Shown here in pieces: positions 26,740 to 35,368 of a stretch of DNA of 64,000 nucleotides. Positions within the stretch are counted from its first letter, which is position 1; each line of letters opens with the position of its first letter. The notes below the pieces were generated by a model. It was not told the DNA's origin, searched no databases, and saw only the letters and a program-made list of their open reading frames with translations. The stretch is from Alicycliphilus denitrificans K601 (GTDB lineage Bacteria; Pseudomonadota; Gammaproteobacteria; Burkholderiales; Burkholderiaceae_C), in NCBI RefSeq assembly GCF_000204645.1, contig NC_015422.1, forward strand, positions 4,727,001 through 4,791,000. The letters run 5' to 3'. Made by a program: the position numbers and the translations under genes.

Positions 26740-28827
26740 ATGCAAGACCTGCTCGCCTCCGCCCTCGACCCGCGCTCGGTCGCCATCATTGGCGCGTCCG
26801 AGAACATCCACAAGATCGGCGGGCGCCCCATCTACTACATGCAGCGCCACGGCTACCGGGGCACCGTCTATCCCATCAACCCGGCACGCGAGGAGATCCA
26901 GGGCCACAGGAGCTACGCGTCGCTGGCCGCGCTGCCCGAGGTGCCCGACCTCGCCGTGATCGCCCTGGGCGGCGACAAGACCGTCGCCGCCGTGGAGGAA
27001 TGCGCCGCGCGCGGCGTCAAGGGCGCCGTGGTCATCGCCTCGGGCTTCGGCGAGACGGGCCCCGCCGGGCGCGAGCTGCAGGACCACATGGTGGCCAGGG
27101 CCCGCGCCGCGGGCATGCGCCTGTATGGCCCCAACACGCAGGGCCTGGCCAACTTCGGCACCGGCGCCATCGCGGGCTTTTCCACCATGTTCATCGAAGT
27201 GCCGCCGATGGACGGCCCCGTGGGCATCGTGAGCCAGAGCGGCGGCATGAGCTCCGTGGCCTACGGCCTGGTGCGCGGGCGCGGCCTGGGCGTGCGCCAC
27301 GTGCACGCCACGGGCAACGAGGCCGACGTGACCGTGGCCGAGATGGCCTGGGCCGTGGCCCACGACCCCGGCGTGAAGCTGCTGCTGCTGTACCTGGAGA
27401 GCATCGCCCAGCCCGAGATGCTGGCCGCCACCGCCGCCTATGCGCGCGAGCGCGACCTGCCCATCGTCGCCGTGAAGGCCGGGCGCACGGCGGGCGGGCA
27501 GAAGGCCGCGTCGTCGCACACCGGCGCGCTGGCCAACGAGGACCGCACGGTGGACGCCTTCCTCCGGCACCACGGCATCTGGCGCGTGCGCGACCCGCAC
27601 GAGCAGGCGCGCGCCGCGCACGCCTACCTCAAGGGCTGGCGGCCAGAGGGGCGGCGCCTGGTGGTCATCAGCAACTCCGGCGCGAGCTGCGTGATGGGCG
27701 CCGACGCGGCCGACGACGCGGGCCTGGCGCTGGCGCCGCTGAGCGAAGCCACGCAGGCCGCCGTGGCCTCCAAGCTGCCGGGCTTCGCCACCGCGAGCAA
27801 CCCGATCGACGTGACCGCCGCGCTGCTGTCCAACAGCGGCCTGTTCGGCGACGTGCTGCCGGCCGTGGCGCAGGACCCGGCGGCCGACCTGTTCTTCATC
27901 AACATTCCCGTGGCCGGCGCGGGCTACGACGTGGAGCGGTTCGCGCGCGACGCCGCCGCGTTCGAGGCCGCCGCCAGCAAACCCGTGGCCGTGGCCGCGT
28001 GGCAGGAGGGCGTGGCCGCGCCGTTTCGCGCCCACGGCATCGCCACCTTCCCCAACGAGGGCGAGGCCATCGCCGTGCTGGCCCAGGTGGCCGGCCACAC
28101 GGCCCTGATGCGCGCGCCGCGCCCCGCCTGGCCGGCGCTGCCCGACGTGCAGGTGCCCGCCGGCGCCCAGGGCTTTCTCAACGAGGTGGACAGCCTGGGC
28201 CTGCTGGCGCGCCACGGTGTGCCCACGGTGCCCATGCACCTGTGCCGCACGGCGGATGAAGCGCGCGCCGCGTTCGACGCCATCGGCGCGCCCGCGGTCG
28301 TCAAGGCCTGCTCGGCCGAGGTGCCGCACAAATCCGAGCATGGCCTCGTCGCCTTGAACGTGCAGACGCGCGAGCAGGCCGCCGAGCTGTTCGAGCGCTT
28401 CTGGGCCAGGATGGATGCGATTGGCGTGCAGCGCGACGGCGTGATCGTGGCCGCCACACACAAGGCCCGGCGCGAGTTCATGGTGGGCGCGCGCATGGAC
28501 CCCGTCTTCGGCCCCGTGGTCGTCGTGGGCGACGGCGGCAAGTACGTCGAGGCACTCAAGGACTGCGCCGTGCTGCTGCCGCCGTTCTCCGAGGAGCAGG
28601 TGCAAGCCGCGCTGCGCACGCTGCGCATCGCGCCGCTGCTCGGCGGCGTGCGCGGCGAGCCGCCGCTGGACGTGCAGGCCCTCTCGCGCATCGCCGTGGC
28701 CGTGGGCCAGGTGGTCGCGGGCGCGCGCGGTGCCATCGCGTCGCTGGACCTCAACCCGGTGATGGTGGGCGCCGCTGGCGAAGGCGCCGTGGTGGTCGAT
28801 GCGCTGATAGAAGTATCAAAACCATAG
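26740..28827 (+). CDS. ADP-forming acyl-CoA synthetase (acetate-CoA ligase family)
   Basis: 695 residues. Fused alpha-beta architecture: CoA-binding Rossmann domain (SVAIIGASENIHKIGGRPIYYM), succinyl-CoA-synthetase-like domains with the phosphohistidine motif ASSHTGALANED (His260), and a C-terminal ATP-grasp domain (PAVVKACSAEVPHKSEHGLV, MDPVFGPVVVVGDGGKYVE). It activates a carboxylic acid to its CoA ester, or works in reverse. The ATG at 26740 follows the Bug gene by 8 bp. Last gene of the operon. Its stop codon lies within a repeat copy. Confidence 0.92.
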   Translation: MQDLLASALDPRSVAIIGASENIHKIGGRPIYYMQRHGYRGTVYPINPAREEIQGHRSYASLAALPEVPDLAVIALGGDKTVAAVEECAARGVKGAVVIASGFGETGPAGRELQDHMVARARAAGMRLYGPNTQGLANFGTGAIAGFSTMFIEVPPMDGPVGIVSQSGGMSSVAYGLVRGRGLGVRHVHATGNEADVTVAEMAWAVAHDPGVKLLLLYLESIAQPEMLAATAAYARERDLPIVAVKAGRTAGGQKAASSHTGALANEDRTVDAFLRHHGIWRVRDPHEQARAAHAYLKGWRPEGRRLVVISNSGASCVMGADAADDAGLALAPLSEATQAAVASKLPGFATASNPIDVTAALLSNSGLFGDVLPAVAQDPAADLFFINIPVAGAGYDVERFARDAAAFEAAASKPVAVAAWQEGVAAPFRAHGIATFPNEGEAIAVLAQVAGHTALMRAPRPAWPALPDVQVPAGAQGFLNEVDSLGLLARHGVPTVPMHLCRTADEARAAFDAIGAPAVVKACSAEVPHKSEHGLVALNVQTREQAAELFERFWARMDAIGVQRDGVIVAATHKARREFMVGARMDPVFGPVVVVGDGGKYVEALKDCAVLLPPFSEEQVQAALRTLRIAPLLGGVRGEPPLDVQALSRIAVAVGQVVAGARGAIASLDLNPVMVGAAGEGAVVVDALIEVSKP

Positions 28828-28860
28828 CTGCAAGCGCTTACCAGTCAAGCGCCACAGCCC
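28811..28860 (-). repeat. Dispersed GCGCTT/CAAGCGC repeat, copy 5 (inverted)
   Basis: On the minus strand: GGCGCTTGACTGGTAAGCGC, then TTGCAGCTATGG and TTTTGATAC. It lies between convergent genes and contains the TAG stop codon of the acyl-CoA synthetase (28825-28827). Confidence 0.75.
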
Positions 28861-28875
28861 GATTTGACCACCATT

Positions 28876-29574
28876 TCAGCCCCGCGCCGGAATCTCCAGC
28901 CCCCGCTGCACCGCGGGCCGCGCCACGAACGCGGCCAGCGCGCGCTGCACGTTGGGGAACGCATCGAAGCCCACCAGCTCGCCCGCGCCGTAGAAGCCCA
29001 CGAGGTTGCGCACCCAGGGGAACACGGCGATGTCGGCGATGGTGTAGTCGGCGCCCATGATCCAGTCGCGGCCCGCCAGGCGCTGCTCCAGCACGCCCAG
29101 CAGGCGCCTGGACTCGGCCACGTAGCGGCCCAGCGGGCGCTTATCCTCGTACTCCTTGCCCGCGAACTTGTGGAAGAAGCCGAGCTGGCCGAACATCGGC
29201 CCCACGCCGCCCATCTGCCACATGAGCCACTGCAGCGTCTCGTAGCGCGCGGCCGCGTCCTGGGGCAGCAGCTGGCCGGTCTTCTCGGCCAGGTAGACGA
29301 GGATGGCGCCCGACTCGAACAGCGCGAGCGGCTTGCCGCCCGGGCCATGGGGGTCGAGGATGGCGGGGATCTTGTTGTTCGGGTTCAGCGACAGGAACTC
29401 GGGCGAGAACTGGTCGTTGCTCTCGAAGCTGACCAGGTGCGCCTCGTAGGGCAGCTGCATCTCCTCCAGCGCGATCGACACCTTCACGCCGTTGGGCGTG
29501 GGCAGCGAATACAGCTGCAGACGGTCGGGGTGCCGGGCGGGCCACTTGGCCGTGATGGGGTGCGTGAGAGCCAT
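28876..29574 (-). CDS. Glutathione S-transferase, YghU-like
   Basis: 232 residues. The N-terminal thioredoxin-like domain starts QLYSLPTPNGVKVSIALEE, with SLNPNNKIPAILDP and the glutathione-binding LFESGAILVYLAEKTGQLLP. The helical C-terminal domain has WLMWQMGGVGPMFGQLGFFHKFA and YTIADIAVFPWV. The TPNG start and the GPMFGQ stretch fit the nu-class YghU/YfcG group, which bind two glutathiones and reduce disulfides or peroxides. Its start is 2 bp after the stop codon of the upstream SDR gene, and a VOC-family gene precedes both: a small operon, perhaps for detoxification. Confidence 0.9.
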   Translation of the reverse strand: MALTHPITAKWPARHPDRLQLYSLPTPNGVKVSIALEEMQLPYEAHLVSFESNDQFSPEFLSLNPNNKIPAILDPHGPGGKPLALFESGAILVYLAEKTGQLLPQDAAARYETLQWLMWQMGGVGPMFGQLGFFHKFAGKEYEDKRPLGRYVAESRRLLGVLEQRLAGRDWIMGADYTIADIAVFPWVRNLVGFYGAGELVGFDAFPNVQRALAAFVARPAVQRGLEIPARG

Positions 29575-29576
29575 GG

Positions 29577-30338
29577 TCAATCCTTTACGAGGCCGCTGTC
29601 GACCACCAGGTTCTGCCCCGTCACGGCGCGCGCCCAGGGCGAGAGGAAGAAGAGCACCGCGTCGGCGAACTCGGCCGGCGTGGTCACGCGGCGCAGCGGG
29701 GTCAGGCTGGCGATCAGGTCGAACACCGCCTCGGGCGTAGCGCTGCTCGCGTCGGTGGTGCGCAGCAGCCCGCCCGAGACCATGTTCACCGTGATGCCGT
29801 CGGGCCCCAGGTCGTTCGCCGCCGTGCGCGTGAGCGACAGCAGCGCCGCCTTGGCCGCCGTGTAGTCGTGGTACGGCACCACCGGGTTCTGGAACAGGTT
29901 GGTGCCCACGTTCACGATGCGCCCGAAGCCCTGCGCGCGCATGCCGGGCAGCGCGGCCTGCATGGTGTTGAGCGCGCCCTTCACCGCGCCCTCGATCTGC
30001 TGGCTGAAGCGCTCCCAGGCGATGTCGCCCAGCCTGGGGCGCGCATCGCCGTCGAACGAGAACTGCGCCAGCGCGTTGTTCACCACCGCGCTGATGCCGG
30101 CGCCCGTGCGCTCGCGCGCGGCGGCGAAGAGGCTCTGCACGGCGGCCGCGTCGGTCACGTCGGCCTGCAGCGCGATGGCGCGCGGGCCCAGCTCCTCGGC
30201 CAGCGCCAGCGCGGCCGCCTCGCTGCGGTGGTAGTTGACGACGACGCCGGCGCCCTCGCGCGCCAGGGCGCGCGTGATGGCCTGGCCCAGGCCCCGGGCG
30301 CCGCCCGTGACCAGCACCCATTGTTCGGACAGAAGCAT
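29577..30338 (-). CDS. SDR-family oxidoreductase (3-oxoacyl-reductase-like)
   Basis: 253 residues. VTGGARGLGQAITRALAREGAGVVVNYHRSEA, VNNA, the catalytic NVGTN region (serine replaced by threonine/glycine at this point) and YHDYTAAKAALL with the Tyr/Lys pair, then C-terminal VTGQNLVVDSGLVKD. NADP use is suggested by NYHRSE. The missing serine in the VGTN segment is unusual; the residue at that position may be T. Second gene of the VOC-SDR-GST operon. Confidence 0.88.
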   Translation of the reverse strand: MLLSEQWVLVTGGARGLGQAITRALAREGAGVVVNYHRSEAAALALAEELGPRAIALQADVTDAAAVQSLFAAARERTGAGISAVVNNALAQFSFDGDARPRLGDIAWERFSQQIEGAVKGALNTMQAALPGMRAQGFGRIVNVGTNLFQNPVVPYHDYTAAKAALLSLTRTAANDLGPDGITVNMVSGGLLRTTDASSATPEAVFDLIASLTPLRRVTTPAEFADAVLFFLSPWARAVTGQNLVVDSGLVKD

Positions 30339-30365
30339 GCGTGTGGCTCCTTGCGCGCTGCGCCG

Positions 30366-30767
30366 TCAGGCCGGCTTGGCTTCCTTGGGCGGGCGGTGCA
30401 GCAGGCACAGCTTGTTGCCGGCCGGGTCGCGCAGGTAGGCAAGGTACAGCGGCCCGCCCGACGCGCCCGCACGCCAGCCCGGCGGGTCCTCGCACGTCAC
30501 GCCGCCGGCGGCAAGGCCCGCCGCGTGCGCCGCATCCACCTGCTCGGGCGACTGGGCCGCGAAGCCCGTGGTGCTGCCATTGCCATGGCAGGCCGGCTCG
30601 CCGTTGATGGGCGCGGAGATGGCAAAGGTGTTGCCCGCGTGGCGCCAGAAGGTGCGGTTCTTCGGGTCGGTGAAGCCGGGCTTGCAGCCCAGGGCGCCGA
30701 GGAAGGCGTCGTAGAACTGCTTGGATTTGTCGAGGTCGCTGGCTCCCAGCATGACGTGGCTGAACAT
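30366..30767 (-). CDS. VOC-family (glyoxalase/bleomycin-resistance fold) protein
   Basis: 133 residues. MFSHVMLGASDLDKSKQFYDAFLGALG is the first beta-alpha-beta-beta-beta module, with a metal-ligand type His at residue 4. The second module ends YLAYLRDPAGNKLCLLHRP, with a conserved Asp-Pro-x-Gly-Asn. The usual C-terminal glutamate is replaced (NKLCL), so metal binding may be changed. Substrate unknown; the downstream GST suggests glutathione-conjugate or electrophile chemistry. A GGAGACCAAGTAACC stretch precedes the ATG at 30767. Confidence 0.85.
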   Translation of the reverse strand: MFSHVMLGASDLDKSKQFYDAFLGALGCKPGFTDPKNRTFWRHAGNTFAISAPINGEPACHGNGSTTGFAAQSPEQVDAAHAAGLAAGGVTCEDPPGWRAGASGGPLYLAYLRDPAGNKLCLLHRPPKEAKPA

Positions 30768-30811
30768 GGTTACTTGGTCTCCTGAGTGAATGAATCCGAA
30801 TCGCTGGAAGG

Positions 30812-33733
30812 TCAGGCCAGGTGCCGGCCCAATACGCCCGCCAGCTCGAACATGCCGATGCTGTCCTTGCCGAACACCGCGCGCAGCTTGTCGTCGGCGA
30901 CGATGGTGCGCTTGTCCTTGGGGTCTTGCAGGTTGTGGGCCTTGATGTAGTCCCACATCTTCTTCACGGCCTCGGGGCGGGCCACGGGCTCGGCGCCGAT
31001 CACCGCCGCGAGTTGCGCGCTGGGGGTCTTGCCGGCGGCGCCTGTCTTGCGGGGTGTCTTGGCGGCGGCGGTTTTCTTCGCGGCGGGCTTGGAGGTTTTT
31101 GGGCCTGCAGCGCCCGTCCCACGGGCGCTGGCAGCTCCTGTTTTCGCAGCAGCAGCGGTCTTGCGCGGCGGGTATTTGGATTCGCGCTGCTCGAACTCGA
31201 AGTTGACCTTGCCCGCGGCCGCGTCCCAAGCCAGGAAGGCCTTGAAGGGGCGACGCGTGCGCATGCTGACGAACTTGTCGAGCAGGTCGGTCTTGCCCGT
31301 GGCCAGCAGCTTGTGCATCTGCGCGCGCTCCACGGGCTGCTGCAGGATCACCTTGCCGCTCTTGAAGCTGCACGACGGCACCGGCTGCTGCGCGGTGGGC
31401 ACGGCCTTGGCGCAGACGTAGTTGCCGCCGTGCTCGTAGACGGGCGCGCCGCAGACGGGGCAGCGTCCCAGGCTCTCCTGGCCCGCGAAGTCCACGATCT
31501 CGCCCGATTCCTCGGCGTTTTTGTCGTCGCCGAAGTCGAATTCGAGCTTGTAGTTGCCCGCCTCCTCGTCGCGCGCGATGGTGACTTCCGCCGTGAACGG
31601 CCAGCCGGCCTTGGAGCGGAAGCCCTCCAGCGGGCCGATGCGGCGCTCGCGCAGGAGCTGCTCGGCCTCGGCCGTCTCGAAGGTGCGGCCGGCGGGCGAC
31701 TTGCCGAACGAGAAGCCGCAGCCCTCGCCGCTGCCGCCCGCGCCGGTGCAGGCGTAGCGGCGGTAGTTTTCCTTGACCACGCCGCCGCAGTTCGGGCAGG
31801 GGGTGGCAAGCGTGGCGTAGTCGCCGGGGATGGTGTCGCGGTCGTATTCCTTGGCCTTGCGCACCAGCTTCTCGGTCATGGCCTGGATCTGCTGCATGAA
31901 GGCCTCGCGGCTGAGCTGCCCCTTTTCCATCTGCGCGAGCTTGTATTCCCACTCGCCCGTGAGCTCGGCGCGGCACAGCTCCTCCACCTGCAGGCCGCGC
32001 AGCAGCGTCATGAGCTGGAAGGCCTTGGCCGTGGGGATGAGCTCGCGGCCCTCGCGCAGCATGTACTTCTCGGTGAGCAGGCCTTCGATGATGGCGGCGC
32101 GCGTGGCCGGCGTGCCCAGGCCCTTTTCCTGCATGGCGCTGCGCAGTTCCTCGTCGTCGATCTGCTTGCCGGCGCTCTCCATGGCGCCCAGCAGCGTGGC
32201 TTCGCTGTAGCGCGCGGGGGGCTTGGTCTTGAGGCCCTTGGCCTCGGCGAACTCGGTGTGCGTCATCTCGCCGGGCTTGACGGGCACCAGCGGCTGGCCC
32301 TTGTCGCCTTCCTTGCCGCCCTCGACCTCGCTCGCGGCCTCCTTGCCGTAGATGGCCAGCCATCCGGGCTTGACGAGCACCTTGCCCTCTGTCTTGAACG
32401 AGTGGCCCACCACCTGGCTGATGCGCGTGGTGACGAGGTATTCGGCGCTCGGGAAGAACACGGCCATGAAGCGGCGCACCACGAGGTCGTAGAGCTTCTG
32501 CTCGGCCTCCGACAGGCCGTGCGGCGCCTGCGTGGTGGGGATGATGGCGAAGTGGTCCGACACCTTGGCGTTGTCGAAGATGCGCCTGGACGGCCGCACG
32601 TAGCCGTCGTCCAGCGCCTGCTGCGCGTAGGGCGCCAGGTGGCGCATGCCGCTGCCGGCCAGCATGGCGAAGGTGTTCTTCGCCACGGGCAGGTAGTCCT
32701 CGGGCAGCGCGCGCGAGTCGGTACGCGGGTAGGTCAGCGCCTTGTGGCGTTCGTACAGGCTTTGCGCCAGCGCCAGCGTGGTCTTGGCCGAGAAGCCGAA
32801 CTTGCCGTTGGCCTCGCGCTGCAGGCTGGTCAGGTCGAACAGCAGGGGCGATGCCTGCGTGGTGGGCTTGCTCTCCTCGGTGACGGTGGCGGCCTTGCCG
32901 CGCACGGCGTGGGCGATGGCCTCGGCCTCCTTGAGCGACCAGACGCGGTCGGCGCGCGCCTCGGGGTCTTCGCTCTTCTTCCACTTCGGGTCGAACCACT
33001 TGCCCAGGTACTGCCCGGCCTCGGCCTGGAAGCCGGCGTGGATCTCCCAGTAGTCGCGGCTCACGAACTTGCGGATCTTCTCCTCGCGCTCCACCACCAG
33101 CGACAGCGTGGGCGTCTGCACGCGGCCCACGGTGGTCAGGAAGAACCCGCCGTCGCGCGAGTTGAAGGCCGTCATGGCGCGCGTGCCGTTGATGCCCACG
33201 AGCCAGTCGGCCTCGGAGCGGCTGCGCGCGGCGCTCGCCAGGCCCTGCATCTGCGCGTCGCTACGCAGGTGCTCGAAGCCGTCGCGGATGGCCTGCGGCG
33301 TCATGCTCTGCAGCCACAGACGCTTCACGGGTTTGCCCAAGCCCCCCTTGGCGCCGCCGGCGTACTGCTCGATGAGGCGGAAGATCAGCTCGCCCTCGCG
33401 GCCCGCGTCGCAGGCGTTCACAAGCTCCGTCACGTCCTTGCGCTTGGCCTGCCTGACCACCGCGGCGAGGCGGCTCTTGGTCTTGTCCACGGGCTTCAGG
33501 TCGAAGTACGGCGGGATCACCGGCAGGTGGGCGAAGCTCCACTTGCCGCGCTTGACGTCGAACTCCTCGGGCGCCTGGATCTCCACCAGGTGGCCCACGG
33601 CGCTGGTGACCACGTAGCGATCGTTCTCGAAATGGTCCTCGTGCTTGTCGAACTTGCCGGCCACGGGGGTGAGGGCGCGCACGATGTCCTGCGCCACCGA
33701 GGGTTTTTCTGCAATTACCAGGGTCTTGGTCAT
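30812..33733 (-). CDS. topB: DNA topoisomerase III with C-terminal SWIB domain
   Basis: 973 residues, about 300 more than E. coli TopB. Type IA topoisomerase: TOPRIM domain with AEKPSVA (Glu9) and ACDAGREGE (Asp109), and catalytic tyrosine in KALTYPRTDSR (Tyr335). Two zinc-finger-like segments follow, CPNCGG and CPVCGAPVYEHGGNYVC. Then come an Ala/Lys/Thr-rich linker of about 60 residues and a SWIB/MDM2-like domain (about residues 900-973: VKKMWDYIKAHNLQDPKDK, LRAVFGKDSIGMFEL). It relaxes and decatenates DNA. It is divergent from the SET-domain gene. The SWIB tail, otherwise known from eukaryotic chromatin remodellers and chlamydiae, is the odd feature. Confidence 0.95.
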   Translation of the reverse strand: MTKTLVIAEKPSVAQDIVRALTPVAGKFDKHEDHFENDRYVVTSAVGHLVEIQAPEEFDVKRGKWSFAHLPVIPPYFDLKPVDKTKSRLAAVVRQAKRKDVTELVNACDAGREGELIFRLIEQYAGGAKGGLGKPVKRLWLQSMTPQAIRDGFEHLRSDAQMQGLASAARSRSEADWLVGINGTRAMTAFNSRDGGFFLTTVGRVQTPTLSLVVEREEKIRKFVSRDYWEIHAGFQAEAGQYLGKWFDPKWKKSEDPEARADRVWSLKEAEAIAHAVRGKAATVTEESKPTTQASPLLFDLTSLQREANGKFGFSAKTTLALAQSLYERHKALTYPRTDSRALPEDYLPVAKNTFAMLAGSGMRHLAPYAQQALDDGYVRPSRRIFDNAKVSDHFAIIPTTQAPHGLSEAEQKLYDLVVRRFMAVFFPSAEYLVTTRISQVVGHSFKTEGKVLVKPGWLAIYGKEAASEVEGGKEGDKGQPLVPVKPGEMTHTEFAEAKGLKTKPPARYSEATLLGAMESAGKQIDDEELRSAMQEKGLGTPATRAAIIEGLLTEKYMLREGRELIPTAKAFQLMTLLRGLQVEELCRAELTGEWEYKLAQMEKGQLSREAFMQQIQAMTEKLVRKAKEYDRDTIPGDYATLATPCPNCGGVVKENYRRYACTGAGGSGEGCGFSFGKSPAGRTFETAEAEQLLRERRIGPLEGFRSKAGWPFTAEVTIARDEEAGNYKLEFDFGDDKNAEESGEIVDFAGQESLGRCPVCGAPVYEHGGNYVCAKAVPTAQQPVPSCSFKSGKVILQQPVERAQMHKLLATGKTDLLDKFVSMRTRRPFKAFLAWDAAAGKVNFEFEQRESKYPPRKTAAAAKTGAASARGTGAAGPKTSKPAAKKTAAAKTPRKTGAAGKTPSAQLAAVIGAEPVARPEAVKKMWDYIKAHNLQDPKDKRTIVADDKLRAVFGKDSIGMFELAGVLGRHLA

Positions 33734-33833
33734 TTGTGGGTCAATTCCGCCTTACAGGCGCTTCTACAATCCGCTGCTTGCGCGCGCACGCGCACGCATG
33801 TGTGCACCTATTCAAGTTAACAGAGTTTCCACC

Positions 33834-34385
33834 ATGCCCGGCACCACATCCTCCGCAGTCCCCACGCCAGCCCCGGGGCGGCGCATACAGACCCGGCGCT
33901 CTGGCGTGCACGGCAAGGGCGTGTTCGCGCTGCAGCCCATCGCCGCGGGCGAGGTCGTCATCGAGTACACGGGCGAGGTCATCAGCTGGAAGGAGGCTCT
34001 GCGCCGCCACCCGCACGACCCGGCGCAGCCCAACCACACCTTCTACTTCCACGTGGATGAAGACCGCGTGATCGACGCAAAGTTCGGCGGCAACTCCGCG
34101 CGCTGGATCAACCATAGCTGCAACCCCAACTGCTACGCCGACGAGCGCCATGGGCGCATCTTCATCACCGCGCTGCGCAACATCGAGGCTGGAGAGGAGC
34201 TCAACTACGACTACGGCCTGATCATCGACGAGCGCTACACCCCGAAGCTCAAGGCCGAATACCCCTGCTGGTGCGGCAGCAGGAACTGCCGCGGCACGCT
34301 GCTCGCGCCCAAGCGCGGCTGGGCCCCGCCCGGCCCGCCGGAGCAGCCCAAGGCGCCCAAGGCCCGCCGGAGCGCGCAGCGATGA
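33834..34385 (+). CDS. SET-domain lysine methyltransferase-like protein
   Basis: 183 residues, mostly one SET domain. Seen: RRSGVHGKGVFA (start of the domain, residues 21-32), GEVVIEYTGEVI, the AdoMet-binding NHSCNPNC (93-100), EELNYDYGL with the catalytic tyrosine (121-129), and a post-SET zinc cluster CWCGSRNCRG (145-154). The Arg/Lys/Pro-rich tail is basic. In bacteria the targets are not histones; a few methylate DNA-binding proteins. Start at MPGTTS (33834). The next gene birA overlaps it by 4 bp; topB is divergent. Confidence 0.88.
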   Translation: MPGTTSSAVPTPAPGRRIQTRRSGVHGKGVFALQPIAAGEVVIEYTGEVISWKEALRRHPHDPAQPNHTFYFHVDEDRVIDAKFGGNSARWINHSCNPNCYADERHGRIFITALRNIEAGEELNYDYGLIIDERYTPKLKAEYPCWCGSRNCRGTLLAPKRGWAPPGPPEQPKAPKARRSAQR

Positions 34386-35212
34386 GCCCGGCCCCCACCC
34401 CCGCGCGCTGGCCCGCCGAGGCCATCTGGCAGGCCGTCGCGCCCCTGCTGCCCGGCTTCACCGTGGAGGTGCTGCCCAGCATCGACTCCACCAGCACCGA
34501 GCTCATGCGCCGCGCGCGCAACGGCCGGCTGGAGCCCACCTTGCTCGTGGCCGAGGAGCAGACCGCCGGGCGCGGCCGCCTGGGCCGCCAGTGGCACACC
34601 GGCGCCTACGAGGGCACGGGCATGGTGCCCGCCCTCACCTTCTCGCTGGGCCTGCCGCTGGCGCCGCGCGAATGGGCGGGCCTGTCGCTCGCCGTGGGCG
34701 TGAGCGTGGCCGAAAGCCTGCAGCCCGCGCTGCCCGGCGCGGACGGCGGGCAGCCGCGCATCCTGCTCAAGTGGCCCAACGACCTGTGGCTGCAGGACGG
34801 GCGCAAGCTCGGCGGCATCCTGGTGGAGACGGCCAGTCTTGCGGGCGCGCCCAGCGAGCCGCGCTACGTGGTCATCGGCATAGGCCTGAACGTGCTGCCC
34901 GTGCTCACCCAGGGCCTGTCCACTCCGCCCGCCTGCCTGCGCGAGGTGGACTCCACCCTCACGGCAGCGAGCGCGCTGCAGCGCATCGCCCTGCCGCTGG
35001 TGCAGACGCTGCTGGGCTTCGCCGAGCACGGCTTCGCACCCTTCCAGGCGCGCTTCGCGCAGCGCGACCTGCTGGCCGGGCGCGGCGTGACCCTGAGCGA
35101 CGGAACCCAGGGCACGGCCCATGGCGTGGCCGAGGACGGCGCCCTGCTCGTGCACACCGCGCGCGGCATGCAGGCCATCACCAGCGCCGAGATCAGCGTG
35201 AAACCGCAATGA
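34382..35212 (+). CDS. birA: Biotin-[acetyl-CoA-carboxylase] ligase, monofunctional
   Basis: 276 residues. No N-terminal HTH, so it is only a ligase and not a repressor. The catalytic domain has SIDSTSTELMRRA, the biotinyl-AMP loop TAGRGRLGRQWHTG, LKWPNDLW with the catalytic lysine, KLGGILVE and GIGLNV, then the small C-terminal SH3-like domain. It attaches biotin to the carrier protein of acetyl-CoA carboxylase. Start ATG overlaps the SET-domain gene's stop (ATGA). A SPOR-like gene follows after a hairpin-rich element. Confidence 0.95.
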   Translation: MSPAPTPARWPAEAIWQAVAPLLPGFTVEVLPSIDSTSTELMRRARNGRLEPTLLVAEEQTAGRGRLGRQWHTGAYEGTGMVPALTFSLGLPLAPREWAGLSLAVGVSVAESLQPALPGADGGQPRILLKWPNDLWLQDGRKLGGILVETASLAGAPSEPRYVVIGIGLNVLPVLTQGLSTPPACLREVDSTLTAASALQRIALPLVQTLLGFAEHGFAPFQARFAQRDLLAGRGVTLSDGTQGTAHGVAEDGALLVHTARGMQAITSAEISVKPQ

Positions 35213-35330
35213 GACATCCCCCTGAGGCGCTTTGCGCCTTCCCCCTTCTCTCACGCTTCGAAGGGGGACGCCGCCCGTGCGGCGGGGCGGCCCTTGCACG
35301 GCGGCCCTCGCATGGGATGCGCCAGCTTCA
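35213..35330. repeat. Hairpin-rich intergenic element between birA and the SPOR gene
   Basis: Three nested or consecutive hairpins: AGGCGCTTTGCGCCT (35225-35239), CCCCCTT...AAGGGGG around 35242-35269, and GCCGCC...GGCGGGGC after it. No coding sense is seen. I recall very similar blocks scattered through Acidovorax and Delftia genomes, but there is only one copy here, so repeat status is from memory rather than from this window. Confidence 0.4.
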
Positions 35331-35368
35331 TGGACTGCGGGCGATGCGCGGCATCCTGGAGAGCTGAC

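Noticed and set aside
30366..32999. An 877-codon minus-strand frame running through topB into the VOC gene
   Set aside because: Only the last 133 codons are real (VOC protein from 30767); the rest is a frame-shifted shadow of topB.
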